DNA of 64,000 nt from Actinacidiphila epipremni (GTDB lineage Bacteria > Actinomycetota > Actinomycetes > Streptomycetales > Streptomycetaceae), in contig NZ_JAATEJ010000017.1 of the NCBI RefSeq assembly GCF_012034175.1, positions 62,001 through 126,000 of the forward strand, in the 5' to 3' direction. This document shows, in pieces, positions 39,694-48,100 of the stretch. Numbering within the stretch: the first letter of the stretch is position 1; each line of letters starts with the position of its first letter. The notes beneath the pieces were generated by a model. The model did no database searches. It worked only from the letters and a program-made list of their open reading frames with translations, and had not been told where the DNA came from. The position numbers and the translations under genes were made by a program.

Positions 39694-41684
39694 CACGTCT
39701 CGCGCAGAAGGTAGTTGGGGCCGAAGGTGTAGAACTTGTTGATGTCGGAGGCGCCCGAGCGCTGCTTGCTGAGCAGCGTGCCCGCCGTCACCATCGCCTT
39801 GACCGGCAGCCGGTCGGCGTCGAGGACCGCGGCCCGCAGCGCCCGCGCCGGGCCGGGGGCGGTCGGCGCCAGCCGGTCCACCGCCTCGGCGAGGCGGTCG
39901 CGGACCAGGCCGAGCAGCACGGGCAGCGGGGCGCGGCCGGGCCCGGACAGGGCGTACGCCAGGGCGCCCGCGCACAGGTGCACGGTGATCGTCGTGAACA
40001 GCGCCAGCAGTGGCGCGTCGTCCTCGACGGTGATCCGCGGGTCGTCGAAGTCCGCCGGGCCCGGGGCGGCGGGCCCGAGGGTGGCGGCGAGGCGGCGCCG
40101 GTGGATGCGCAGCCCGTCGTCGTCCTTGAACAGCAGGCGGAGCCGGGTGGCGCCGCCGTGCTCGTCGAGGAGGAGGGAGACGTTCTGCTGGTGCGACTCC
40201 AGAGCGACGCCGTAGCCGAAGAGGGTCACCTGCCAGTCCAGGAGCAGCGTCCAGACGGCGTCGAGCAGCGCGACCGGGTCGCCGCCGAAGTGGCGGGCGG
40301 CGACGTGGTCGGCGACCGGGCGGCCGTCGGGCGCGGGGGCGGCGAGCGCCGCGAGCGGCAGGACGGCGCAGCCGTCGAGGCCGGCGGGATACCGGCGCAC
40401 CAGCACGGCGAGCAGTTCGTGCCCGGCGTGCATCCAGCGCGTCTCGTCGCAGTGCAGCACCCGGCCCCGGAAGCGCGGCTCGCGGGCGGTGACGGCGGCG
40501 AGCAGCCGCTGTGCGGCGGCGCCGTCCACGAGGGTGCCCGGCTTGATGCTGCGCCGGTTCAGCCGGCCCAGCGTCGAGGTGGCCAGCGGCAGCTTCAGGT
40601 GGGTCCCGGGGTGGGCGCGGGGCGCGACGGTCCGGGTGGACAGGGTCGGCTCGACGGCCAGGTACGGCCGCTCGGCGAGGACGGCGCCGGCGCCCTGCCG
40701 TGCCTCCCGCTCCCGCAGCAGCGCGGGCAGCGGCCCGGCGGCGGTCGCGGGGTGGACGGGCAGCGCGACATGGCTGCCGTCCAGCCCGGGGTGCCCGAGG
40801 TCGGCGGGCGAGGGCCAGAAGGCGGCGAGCGGGCCCGGCCCGGGCGTCTCGACGGTGACCCGGTCGCGGGGCAGCAGCAGCCAGCGCAGCGCGAAGGAGG
40901 GCGCGAACTCCGGGGCGTAACGCTTCAGTTGATCCGCCGTCAGGCCGGGCCGGGCGGCGCCGGTCGGGTAGAGGGGGTGGCCCTGCCGCGCGGCGAGCGT
41001 GTCGAAGCCGAGGGAGCCGGCCAGGCCCTGCCAGCGCCCCGGCGCCGGGCCGTACCGCGTGACGAGCCGCGCCACCGTCTCCTCCCGCGTCGCCGCCTGG
41101 AGCCGCAGCGCGGCCAGCGCGGCACCGTATTCCCCGGCGAACGCCTCGAAGCCGGGCCGGTCCTCGGCGTCGGCGAACTCGCCGAGTGCGGCGAGCACGT
41201 CGGGGCCGTTCACCAGGTCCCGGCCGCGGACGCCGGCCGGCCGCGGCGGCAGGGGGAAGCCGGGGGCGCGCCCGCCGGTCCGGCCGCGCGCAGGGTCCCG
41301 GCCGGCAGGGGCGCCGGCCGCCGGGCGCGCCGGTTCGGCCCGCAGCAGGGGGAGCCGGGCGGCGTACGCGCACTGGAAACCGTCGTCCCGCACCGGCAGC
41401 AGCAGGTCCACCCGGCCGGGGGAGCACGAGATCCCGGCCGTATCCCGCGGGGCGGGACGCTCCACGGCACCGGGGGAGTGCGCCGCGGCCGGCACGGACA
41501 CGGACGCGGCCGGCGTACGCGCGGGTGCCCGCAGGCGCAGCCAGCGGCCGTCCCGGCGGTCCTCGGGGATGCTGCGGGTGCGCAGCCCGCAGACATCCTC
41601 CCGGAGCAGTGTGCTCAGCACCCGCAGCAGCAGCGCGGCCTCGACCGGGTCGCCCGCCGCGCCCGGCGGCTCGGTCGCCGTCAC
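39693..41684 (-). CDS. IucA/IucC-family NIS siderophore synthetase (PvsB-like position)
   Basis: The 663-aa protein carries ALPVHPATA, PTLSTRTVAP, HLKLPLATSTLGRLNRRSI, VALESHQQNVSLLLDEHG and LLFKDDDGLRIHRRRL, the NIS synthetase core with its ATP-binding and acyl-adenylate residues. It differs clearly from the neighbouring 589-aa synthetase, so the two probably catalyse successive, different condensations. An Ala/Pro/Arg-rich insert near residues 110-170 is unusual and may be a surface loop. The GTG at 41684 overlaps the stop of the ATP-grasp gene (GTGA); the frame further upstream is a shadow. Confidence 0.9.
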   Translation of the reverse strand: MTATEPPGAAGDPVEAALLLRVLSTLLREDVCGLRTRSIPEDRRDGRWLRLRAPARTPAASVSVPAAAHSPGAVERPAPRDTAGISCSPGRVDLLLPVRDDGFQCAYAARLPLLRAEPARPAAGAPAGRDPARGRTGGRAPGFPLPPRPAGVRGRDLVNGPDVLAALGEFADAEDRPGFEAFAGEYGAALAALRLQAATREETVARLVTRYGPAPGRWQGLAGSLGFDTLAARQGHPLYPTGAARPGLTADQLKRYAPEFAPSFALRWLLLPRDRVTVETPGPGPLAAFWPSPADLGHPGLDGSHVALPVHPATAAGPLPALLREREARQGAGAVLAERPYLAVEPTLSTRTVAPRAHPGTHLKLPLATSTLGRLNRRSIKPGTLVDGAAAQRLLAAVTAREPRFRGRVLHCDETRWMHAGHELLAVLVRRYPAGLDGCAVLPLAALAAPAPDGRPVADHVAARHFGGDPVALLDAVWTLLLDWQVTLFGYGVALESHQQNVSLLLDEHGGATRLRLLFKDDDGLRIHRRRLAATLGPAAPGPADFDDPRITVEDDAPLLALFTTITVHLCAGALAYALSGPGRAPLPVLLGLVRDRLAEAVDRLAPTAPGPARALRAAVLDADRLPVKAMVTAGTLLSKQRSGASDINKFYTFGPNYLLRET

Positions 41685-42889
41685 GCGGTGATCTCCCACG
41701 TCCGGGCGGCCACGAAGGCGTCCACGACCCGGTCCACCGTCGCCTGGTCCCGGCCGGTCGCCCGGACGACGCCGAGCAGGTCGCGGTTGGTGTGGTGCAC
41801 CGGCTGCCGGGTGCCGACCGCCCGCAGCGGCCGGTACGCCAGCCGTACGCCGTCCGTCTCGGCGTCCTCCGGGCCGGGCGCGGCGGTCAGCGTGCCCGCG
41901 GTACGGGCGTACGGGTAGGCCAGGACGCCGGCCCGGGCGGGCGCCGGCCACTCGTCCGGCGGTAACGGCTCGCCCAGGTGGACCCGCAGGATCCGCTCGA
42001 ACAGCGGAACGCCCAGCAGCTCGGCCAGCAGCAGATCGCACTGGTCGCCGATCGCCCGGTAGTTGACCTCGACGACCCGCGCCCGGCCCCGCGAGACCAC
42101 GAACTCCGTGTGGCACGCGCCGAAGCCGGCCCCGAGCACGTCGAGCTGCGCCAGCACCTCGGCGACCAGCGGCTCCGGCAGGTCCGGCTGCCACGTCAGC
42201 CGCTCCTCGATGAAGTACGGCGGCGCGGACAGCTGCGTACGGAAACCGCCGAGCACCCGGCGGGTGCGGCCGTCCCCGAGCGTCTCCAGCGTGTGCAGGG
42301 AGCCGTGCACGAACTCCTCCACGACCAGCGCCTCACCCGGACGGCGGGCCCGGATCTGCGCGCAGCGCGCGATCAGCTCCGCCCACTCCGCCACCAGCAC
42401 CACATCCTCGCTGGCCACCCCCTCGCGGGGCTTGACCACGCAGGGAAAGGGCACGTCCGCCGCCGCCAGCACGGCCTGCGGGTCCTGCCCCGCGGGCACC
42501 TCGGCGGCGCGCACGGGGACGTACGCGGGCGCCGGCGCCGCGGCGAGCCGGCGGCGCATCTCCGCCTTGTCCTTGGTCCGCAGCGCCGCCCGCCAGTCCT
42601 TGCCGGGCAGCCCGAAGTAGTCCGCGGCCAGCGCCGTCTGGACCTGGAGGTGGTCGCTGTTGCTGAACACCGCGTCGGGCCGGCCGCGGGCCGAGACCAG
42701 CGACACCACCGCCCGGAAGTCCCGCACCGGGCACTCCGTGACCTCCACCCCGTCGTAGGCCCCGCCGGTGACGGCCAGATGCGCGGCCGGCTGGTCGGTG
42801 AGCACGGTGACGGCGAGCCCCAGCCGGCGGGCGGCGGGCAGGAAGCCCTCGGTGACGGAGTCCGTCGGATTGAGGGCCAGCAGGTACAT
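41681..42889 (-). CDS. ATP-grasp ligase (PvsA-like)
   Basis: The 402-aa protein has ATP-grasp features: PCVVKPREGVASEDVVLVAE (lysine and loop over ATP), EALVVEEFVHGSLHTLETL, then TEFVVSRGRARVVEVNYRAIGDQCDLLLAE with the Mg-binding Glu and Asn. ATP-grasp enzymes form amide bonds via acyl phosphates; in vibrioferrin loci PvsA is such a ligase that adds an amino acid. The start is uncertain. I chose ATG 42889 because it opens the first beta strand (MYLLALNPTDSV), but GTG 42895, ATG 42922 and ATG 42949 are in frame and none has a clear ribosome site. It heads the four-gene NIS operon below iron box 5. Confidence 0.87.
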   Translation of the reverse strand: MYLLALNPTDSVTEGFLPAARRLGLAVTVLTDQPAAHLAVTGGAYDGVEVTECPVRDFRAVVSLVSARGRPDAVFSNSDHLQVQTALAADYFGLPGKDWRAALRTKDKAEMRRRLAAAPAPAYVPVRAAEVPAGQDPQAVLAAADVPFPCVVKPREGVASEDVVLVAEWAELIARCAQIRARRPGEALVVEEFVHGSLHTLETLGDGRTRRVLGGFRTQLSAPPYFIEERLTWQPDLPEPLVAEVLAQLDVLGAGFGACHTEFVVSRGRARVVEVNYRAIGDQCDLLLAELLGVPLFERILRVHLGEPLPPDEWPAPARAGVLAYPYARTAGTLTAAPGPEDAETDGVRLAYRPLRAVGTRQPVHHTNRDLLGVVRATGRDQATVDRVVDAFVAARTWEITA

Positions 42890-42961
42890 CTGCACAGGTG
42901 GTCGGCTTCCGGGTGGCGGCATCGGGCGGCCCCGGCGGCGGGGCCCCATGGAGCGACGAGC

Positions 42962-42980
42962 CTAGGTTAGGTCCGCCTAA
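42962..42980. promoter_or_regulatory. Iron box 5 (NIS operon)
   Basis: The 19 bases CTAGGTTAGGTCCGCCTAA match the DmdR/IdeR consensus at 15 positions by my count. They lie directly upstream of the leftward ATP-grasp/NIS/NIS/decarboxylase operon. Confidence 0.78.
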
Positions 42981-43034
42981 GTTCGCCAATCCGGTCACAA
43001 GCGAGTCGAGTTGACGACACGGCCTTGATCGTAG

Positions 43035-43053
43035 TGAGGTTAGCCTTACTTGT
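43035..43053. promoter_or_regulatory. Iron box 6 (FhuF-like reductase)
   Basis: TGAGGTTAGCCTTACTTGT keeps the GGTTAGCCTTAC core of the iron box and lies 24 bases upstream of the reductase start. The outer positions are weaker than in the other boxes. Confidence 0.75.
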
Positions 43054-43077
43054 CTTGCTCGGAAAGTGGGAGCACCC

Positions 43078-43956
43078 GTGAGCGTGGCCCAGGTCTACCG
43101 GCGACTGGCCGAGGTCTGTCCCGACCTCGACCTCACCCTCGGCGCGCCCGGACCCGCCGACGGCCCCGGCTGGGTCGACGGCGCCCGGCTCGCCCACGAC
43201 CCCGCGGCCCTGCGCGGCTGGCTGGAGGGCGAGGCCGCCCGCATCCAGGACGGCTGCGGCCGGCAGGTGCGGCCCGACGTGGTCGCCTCCCGGGCCCTCC
43301 ACGGCTACCTCTGGTCGGCCTGCCTGCTGATCAGCGGACCGTGGTTCCTGGCCGGCCGCGTGCCGCGGCTGCGCCTGGAGGACGTGTGGCTCGGACCCGA
43401 CGCGGCGCTGCGCGTCGCCGTCCCGGACTCCTACGCGTGCCTGCCCGGCGACCCGGAGGCCGGCGACCCGGAGGCCGGTTGGGCGGAGGCCGGTGAGGCG
43501 GCGGGCGGTGGGGCGGCGGCGCAGGTGCTCGCCGGCGCCGAAGCCCTGCGCGCGGACCTGCGGCGCGCCGTCGCCGACCACGCCGGCCCGCTGCTGGCCG
43601 CGCTGCGGCCGTACACGCGGCGCGGCGAGCGGGCCCTGTGGGGCATGGTCGGCGACGACCTGATCTCCGGCCTGTGGCACCTGGGCACCGCCCTGGGCGA
43701 CGAGGCGCACGGCGCCGCGATGGCCACCCTGCTGCTGCCCGGCCCGAAACCGCCCTTCCCGGCCGGCGCGGACTTCCGCCCGCTGCCCGGCGGCGAGCAG
43801 GACGGCCGGCGCCTCACCCGCACCCGCGCCGGCTGCTGCCTCTACTACACGATCGACCCGCAGGACGTGTGCGGCACCTGCCCCCGGCTGCTCGCCGCGG
43901 CGCCGGCCGGCCCGCTCCCGGACCACCCGGCGCTCGCCGTCGTCCCCTGCGCCTGA
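43078..43956 (+). CDS. FhuF-like [2Fe-2S] ferric-siderophore reductase
   Basis: The 292-aa protein ends with AGCCLYYTIDPQDVCGTCPRL, the C-C-x10-C-x2-C cluster-binding motif of FhuF reductases, here about 30 residues from the C-terminus. The upstream part is helical, with ASRALHGYLWSACLLISGPW typical of the family. FhuF-type proteins reduce ferric iron in hydroxamate complexes in the cytosol to release Fe(II). A short tandem repeat (GDPEAGDPEAGWAEAGEA) near residues 125-145 is a local expansion. I prefer the GTG at 43078 with GGGAG upstream over the GTG at 43066. It is divergent from the NIS operon and convergent with the importer permease. Confidence 0.88.
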   Translation: MSVAQVYRRLAEVCPDLDLTLGAPGPADGPGWVDGARLAHDPAALRGWLEGEAARIQDGCGRQVRPDVVASRALHGYLWSACLLISGPWFLAGRVPRLRLEDVWLGPDAALRVAVPDSYACLPGDPEAGDPEAGWAEAGEAAGGGAAAQVLAGAEALRADLRRAVADHAGPLLAALRPYTRRGERALWGMVGDDLISGLWHLGTALGDEAHGAAMATLLLPGPKPPFPAGADFRPLPGGEQDGRRLTRTRAGCCLYYTIDPQDVCGTCPRLLAAAPAGPLPDHPALAVVPCA

Positions 43957-43959
43957 ACC

Positions 43960-43974
43960 GGCCCGGAGCGGGCC
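43960..43974. terminator. Small hairpin between convergent reductase and permease genes
   Basis: GGCCCG and CGGGCC arms with a 3-base loop lie in the 29-base gap. It is only 6 bp long and is a weak candidate. Confidence 0.3.
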
Positions 43975-43985
43975 CCGGAGGGCGG

Positions 43986-46064
43986 CTACTTCCTCGTACG
44001 GACCAGCAGGTAGAGGAAGTACGGCGCCCCGATCACCGCCGTCATCAGCCCCGCGCCCAACTGGGCCGGCGCGATGACCGTACGGCCCACCAGATCGGCC
44101 GCGCACACCAGCGTCGCGCCCAGCAGCGTCGCGACGGGCACGACCCGCACGTGCCGGCGGCCCACCAGGGCGCGGGCGGCGTGCGGGGCGACCAGGCCCA
44201 CGAAGCCGATCGTCCCCGCGGCGGCGACCGCGGTCGCGCTCAGCAGCACGCTCAGCGCCAGGAAGCCCAGCCGCGCGGACGCCGGCCGTATGCCGAGCAG
44301 CCGGGGCGTGTCGTCGTCGAGGCCCACCAGGTCGAGGTCCCGGCGCCGCGCCACGGCCACGACGACGCCCACGGCGAGCGCGCCGGCGACCGGCAGCGTG
44401 TCGGGCATCGTGCGGCCGTACGTGGAGCCCGACAGCCAGGTGAGCGCCTTCGTCGCGTTGAACGGATCGGTCAGCACGATCAGCAGGCTGATGACCGCCG
44501 TCGTCGCGGCCGAGGCGCCGACGCCGATCAGGACCAGCCGGGTCTGCCCGAAACCGCCGCGCGCGGCGAGCCCGAAGACCAGCGCGGCGGTGACCGCGGC
44601 CCCCGCGAAGGCCGCGCCCGCCACGCTCCACGACCCGGCGCCCGACACGGTCGTCACGAGCAGTACGGCGCCCAGGCCCGCCCCGCCGGACACCCCGAGG
44701 ACACCCGGGTCGGCCAGCGGATTGCGGGTGACGGCCTGCACGAGCGTGCCGGCGAGCGCGAGCGCGGCGCCCGCGAGCAGCGCGGCCAGTACCCGCGGCA
44801 CCCGGGTGTCCAGCACGAACGTCACGACCCGGTCGCCGCGCCCGCGCGCCCAGTTGACGACGTCGCCGAGCAGCAGCCCGGTGTCGCCGAGCAGCACCGC
44901 CGCGACGACCGTGCCGGCCAGCAGCACGACCAGCACCGCCAGCACCGTGACGAAGGCCGCCCGGCTGGGGATGCGCAGCCGGTCCGGCGCGGCGGACGCG
45001 CCCGACTCCCGGGCGCGCAGCGCCATGCCGACGAGGAAGACCGCGCCCACCGCGCTGGTCACGAACCCGGTGGGCACCGCAGCCGCCGACTGCGGACCGA
45101 CCGTCAGGCGCAGTGCGACGTCGGAGCCCAGGACGAGCACCGCACCCGCGAGCCCCGCGACGGGGACCGCCGCCCGGGCCCGCAGCAGCCCGCGGAAGCG
45201 GTGGGCGAGCGGCCGTACGAGGGCCGGCGCGCACAGCCCCACGAAGCCGATCGGCCCGGCGAGCGTCACGGCCGCGCTCGACAGCAGCGCCGCGAGGGCG
45301 ACGGCCGATACCCGGGTGCCCCACACCGGCACGCCGAGCCCGCGGGCGGCGTCGTCGCCGAGGGCCAGCGCGTCCATCCGGCGGGCGAGCAGCAGCAGCC
45401 CGGCGAGTCCGGCGACGGCGACCGGCGCCATCTGGACGACGCCGTGGAAGCCGTTCTGGGCGATGCTGCCCTGGCTCCACTGGTAGAGGCCGTTGGTCCG
45501 CTCGGGGAACAGCAGCAGCAGCGCGTCGGTGACCGAGCCGAGCCCGAGCGCCAGCGCGCTGCCGGCCAGCACCAGCCGTACCGTCCCGGCGCCGAGCCCG
45601 GACAGGCCCAGCACGACGGCCGCCGCGGCGAGCGCGCCGGCGAACGCGACGCCGGAGGAGGCAAGCAGCGGGACCGACACCCCGGTGACGGTGAGCACGC
45701 CGAGCGCCAGGTACGCGCCCGCGTTCACCGCGAGGGTGTCGGGCGCGGCGAGCACATTGCGGCTCACCGCCTGCATCGCCGCCCCCGCGGCGCCGAGGGC
45801 GACGCCGACCAGCAGGCCGGCGGTCATCCTCGGCAGCCGCGAGGCGACCACCACGGAGGCGTCGCCCTGGCCGGCGTTGCCGGTGAGCGCCTTCCAGACC
45901 TCGGCCGCGCCGACGTGCGAGGTGCCCAGGGTGATGTCGACGACGGCGAGCACCGCGAGGGCCAGTACGAGGGCGGCGAGCGCCGCCGCGGGCGCGCCCC
46001 GCGGCGGCGCGGCGGTGCCCGGGCCCGCGAGGGCCGGTTCGGTGACCGGCCGGGTGGCGGTCAC
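43986..46064 (-). CDS. Fused double FecCD permease (FhuB-like)
   Basis: At 692 aa this is two FecCD permeases in one chain. Each half has its own landmarks. The first has RLPRMTAGLLVGVALGAAGA, VSRNVLAAPDTLAVNAGA and LALGDDAARGLGVPV. The second has RVPRVLAALLAGAALALAG, VTRNPLADPGVLGVSGGA and VGLDDDTPRLLGIRP. The join is around residue 340-350 (ARESGASAAPDRLRIPSRAA). FhuB of E. coli is built the same way and carries hydroxamates. This differs from the other importer in the window, where the two permeases are separate genes. The start is GTG 46064, 4 bases after the binding-protein stop. It is the last gene of the operon below iron box 7. Confidence 0.93.
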   Translation of the reverse strand: MTATRPVTEPALAGPGTAAPPRGAPAAALAALVLALAVLAVVDITLGTSHVGAAEVWKALTGNAGQGDASVVVASRLPRMTAGLLVGVALGAAGAAMQAVSRNVLAAPDTLAVNAGAYLALGVLTVTGVSVPLLASSGVAFAGALAAAAVVLGLSGLGAGTVRLVLAGSALALGLGSVTDALLLLFPERTNGLYQWSQGSIAQNGFHGVVQMAPVAVAGLAGLLLLARRMDALALGDDAARGLGVPVWGTRVSAVALAALLSSAAVTLAGPIGFVGLCAPALVRPLAHRFRGLLRARAAVPVAGLAGAVLVLGSDVALRLTVGPQSAAAVPTGFVTSAVGAVFLVGMALRARESGASAAPDRLRIPSRAAFVTVLAVLVVLLAGTVVAAVLLGDTGLLLGDVVNWARGRGDRVVTFVLDTRVPRVLAALLAGAALALAGTLVQAVTRNPLADPGVLGVSGGAGLGAVLLVTTVSGAGSWSVAGAAFAGAAVTAALVFGLAARGGFGQTRLVLIGVGASAATTAVISLLIVLTDPFNATKALTWLSGSTYGRTMPDTLPVAGALAVGVVVAVARRRDLDLVGLDDDTPRLLGIRPASARLGFLALSVLLSATAVAAAGTIGFVGLVAPHAARALVGRRHVRVVPVATLLGATLVCAADLVGRTVIAPAQLGAGLMTAVIGAPYFLYLLVRTRK

Positions 46065-46068
46065 CGCG

Positions 46069-47076
46069 CTACTTCGTGAGCGCGTCGACGACCGCGTCGA
46101 CGTACGCCCCCATCGCCAGCGGGCCGCCGAACATCCAGATGCCGTCGGGGAGCCGGTGGACGTGGCCGGCCTTGACGAACGGCTGCGCCTTCCACACCGC
46201 GTTCTTGGCCAGGTTGTCGGCGAACGGGTCGCCGTCGACCTTGTTGGCGATGTACGCGAACTGCGTGTCGCCGAGCCCGGTGACGCCCTCGACGTCGGTG
46301 GTGGCCAGGCCGTAGTCCTTGTCGCCCTTGACCGTCCAGGCGTTCTTCAGGCCGAGCCGCTCGTTGACGGCGCCGACGAGGGAACCGCCGGTGTAGGCGC
46401 GGATCGAGACCTGGTTGGAGACGACGTACGCGTCCCCGAAGGCGTACGACGCCCCGGACTTGCCGGCGGCCTTCAGGGCGGCGCCGCCCGCGGCGAGCTT
46501 GGCGTCGAAGGCGGACTTCACGGCCGCCGCCTGCGCCGTCTTCCCGGTGGCCTGCGCGATCAGGTCGAGGTCCTTGGCCATCAGGCCGAGCTGGTCGGTG
46601 GCGTCGGCGGAGCGCACGACGAGGACCGGGGCGATCTTGCGCAGCTGCGTCACCGCGGAGGCGGGCAGGTCGGTGGTCGCCACGACGAGGTCGGGGGCCA
46701 GCGCGGCGATCGTGTCCATGCTGGGCTCGCCGCGCATGCCGATGTCCTTCGGGCTGCCGGTGAGCGGCGCCGCGGTGTCCCAGGCCCGGTAGCCCTTGAC
46801 GTCGGCGACACCGGCCGGGGCGACGCCGAGCGCGACGAGGTCCTCGACGGCGTTCCACTCGGTGGCGACCACCGTCCGCGCCGGCCGGTCGAGGGTCACC
46901 TGCGTGCCGGTGGTGTCGGTGAGGGTGATCGGGCCGGCGGGCGCCGAGGGGGCCTGCGCCGCGGTGGTGCCCGCGGCGCTGCCGGCGGCGGAGTGGGTGG
47001 TGCCGCAGCCGGTGAGGGCGAGCGCCGCCGTGACGAGGGCGGTGGCCAGGGCCGCGGTGGCGGAGGAGCTTTTCAT
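46069..47076 (-). CDS. Iron-siderophore-binding lipoprotein
   Basis: The 335-aa precursor has a short signal (MKSSSATAALATALVTAALA) ending in the lipobox ALTGC, then a low-complexity Ala/Ser/Thr/Gly stretch. The type III binding-protein body follows, with RTVVATEWNAVEDLVALGVAPAGVADV, TIAALAPDLVVATTDL and QLRKIAPVLVV, ending in WMFGGPLAMGAYVDAVV. It is distinct in sequence from the lipoprotein at 31882-32985, so the two importers probably differ in ligand. The ATG at 47076 overlaps the ATPase stop (ATGA). It is the middle gene of the ATPase-lipoprotein-permease operon. Confidence 0.92.
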   Translation of the reverse strand: MKSSSATAALATALVTAALALTGCGTTHSAAGSAAGTTAAQAPSAPAGPITLTDTTGTQVTLDRPARTVVATEWNAVEDLVALGVAPAGVADVKGYRAWDTAAPLTGSPKDIGMRGEPSMDTIAALAPDLVVATTDLPASAVTQLRKIAPVLVVRSADATDQLGLMAKDLDLIAQATGKTAQAAAVKSAFDAKLAAGGAALKAAGKSGASYAFGDAYVVSNQVSIRAYTGGSLVGAVNERLGLKNAWTVKGDKDYGLATTDVEGVTGLGDTQFAYIANKVDGDPFADNLAKNAVWKAQPFVKAGHVHRLPDGIWMFGGPLAMGAYVDAVVDALTK

Positions 47077-47939
47077 GACGAGCGGTGGAGCCCTTCGTTG
47101 CGGGTGTGGTGGCGGCCGACCGCGCGGGTGCGCAGCCGTCCGGTGGACGGGTCGGTGTCGACGTCGACGCGGATGCCGTAGACGTCCGACAGCCGCTCGG
47201 GCGTGAGCACGTCCCCCGGCGTGCCCTCCCGGACGATCCGGCCCTCGTGGAGCAGGGCGACCCGGTCGGCGACGGCCGCCGCCTGGTCGAGGTCGTGCAG
47301 CACGACGCCCACCGCGATGCCGTGGTCGTCGGCGAGGTCGCGGATGAGGTCGAGGAGCTCGATCTGGTAGCGCAGATCGAGGTACGTCGTGGGTTCGTCG
47401 AGCAGCAGCACACCGGTGTCCTGCGCGAGGCAGCTCGCGAGCCACACCCGCTGGAGCTGCCCGCCGGACAGGTGCTCGACCCCGCGCCCGGCGAACGGCG
47501 CCACCCCGGTGAGGGCGAGCGCCCGGTCCACCGCCTCGGCTCCGCCCGGATCCGGCCGCCCCCAGCGCCCCCGGTGCGGGTAGCGCCCGAACTCCACGAC
47601 GTCCCGTACGGTGAGCCCGCTCGGCGTCGGCCGCCCCTGCGTCATGAGCGCGACCCGGCGGGCGAACTGACGTGCCGTGAGCGCGAACCCGTCCACGCCG
47701 CCGCCGGCCCCCGCCCCGAGCGTGAGGGTGCCGGCGCGCGGCTGCTGGAGCCGGGCGAGCGTGCGCAGCAGCGTCGACTTCCCGCTGCCGTTGGGCCCGA
47801 CGAGCGCGGTCACCTCGGCGGCACGCAGCGAGATCGCGGCATCGCGCACGACCTCGACCCGGCCGTACGCCACGCTCACCCCGGCAGCCACCAGCCCGGC
47901 CACGACGGCCCCACCTGCGGCGTCTTGTTCAACGTTCAC
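47073..47939 (-). CDS. Ferric-siderophore ABC importer ATPase (FhuC/FecE type)
   Basis: This 288-aa ATPase has Walker A GPNGSGKST, Q-loop ALMTQGRPTPSGLTV, signature LSGGQLQRV, Walker B VLLLDEPTT and switch histidine VLHDLDQA. The TYLDLRYQIELLDLI run marks the siderophore-importer subgroup. The GTG at 47939 begins only 5 bases from iron box 7 and no ribosome site precedes it, so either translation is leaderless or a start a few codons inside is used. It heads the second importer operon. Confidence 0.92.
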   Translation of the reverse strand: MNVEQDAAGGAVVAGLVAAGVSVAYGRVEVVRDAAISLRAAEVTALVGPNGSGKSTLLRTLARLQQPRAGTLTLGAGAGGGVDGFALTARQFARRVALMTQGRPTPSGLTVRDVVEFGRYPHRGRWGRPDPGGAEAVDRALALTGVAPFAGRGVEHLSGGQLQRVWLASCLAQDTGVLLLDEPTTYLDLRYQIELLDLIRDLADDHGIAVGVVLHDLDQAAAVADRVALLHEGRIVREGTPGDVLTPERLSDVYGIRVDVDTDPSTGRLRTRAVGRHHTRNEGLHRSS

Positions 47940-47943
47940 CCGG

Positions 47944-47962
47944 TTAGGTTAGCCTAACCTTG
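47944..47962. promoter_or_regulatory. Iron box 7 (second importer operon)
   Basis: TTAGGTTAGCCTAACCTTG is almost perfectly palindromic and close to the DmdR/IdeR consensus. It abuts the start of the importer ATPase gene. Confidence 0.88.
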
Positions 47963-48038
47963 CTATTCCGGGACGCCCACCCCTCAGGCCGGGGGCCCCG
48001 GCAATGCGCCCAGGACGGCCGCTGCCGCCGGGGCGCGC

Positions 48039-48094
48039 GTCAAGTCCGGGCGGTGGACGGGTACTTGACCGGGAGATTGTCGATACTTTACATA
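48039..48094 (+). promoter_or_regulatory. Candidate promoter with inverted repeat; possible leaderless start
   Basis: TTGACC (48065-48070) and TACATA (48089-48094) are spaced 18 bases, like a vegetative promoter. The -10 lies 6 bases before the ATG at 48101, which would make the transcript leaderless. An inverted repeat GTCAAGT/ACTTGAC (48039-48045 and 48063-48069) overlaps the -35, and CGATA/TATCG (48081-48085 and 48093-48097) overlaps the -10; either could be an operator. Confidence 0.45.
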
Positions 48095-48100
48095 TCGGGG

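Noticed and set aside
47960..48100. N-terminal extension of the P-loop protein
   Set aside because: The extension begins in iron box 7, has no family similarity, and lies upstream of the promoter inferred for this gene.
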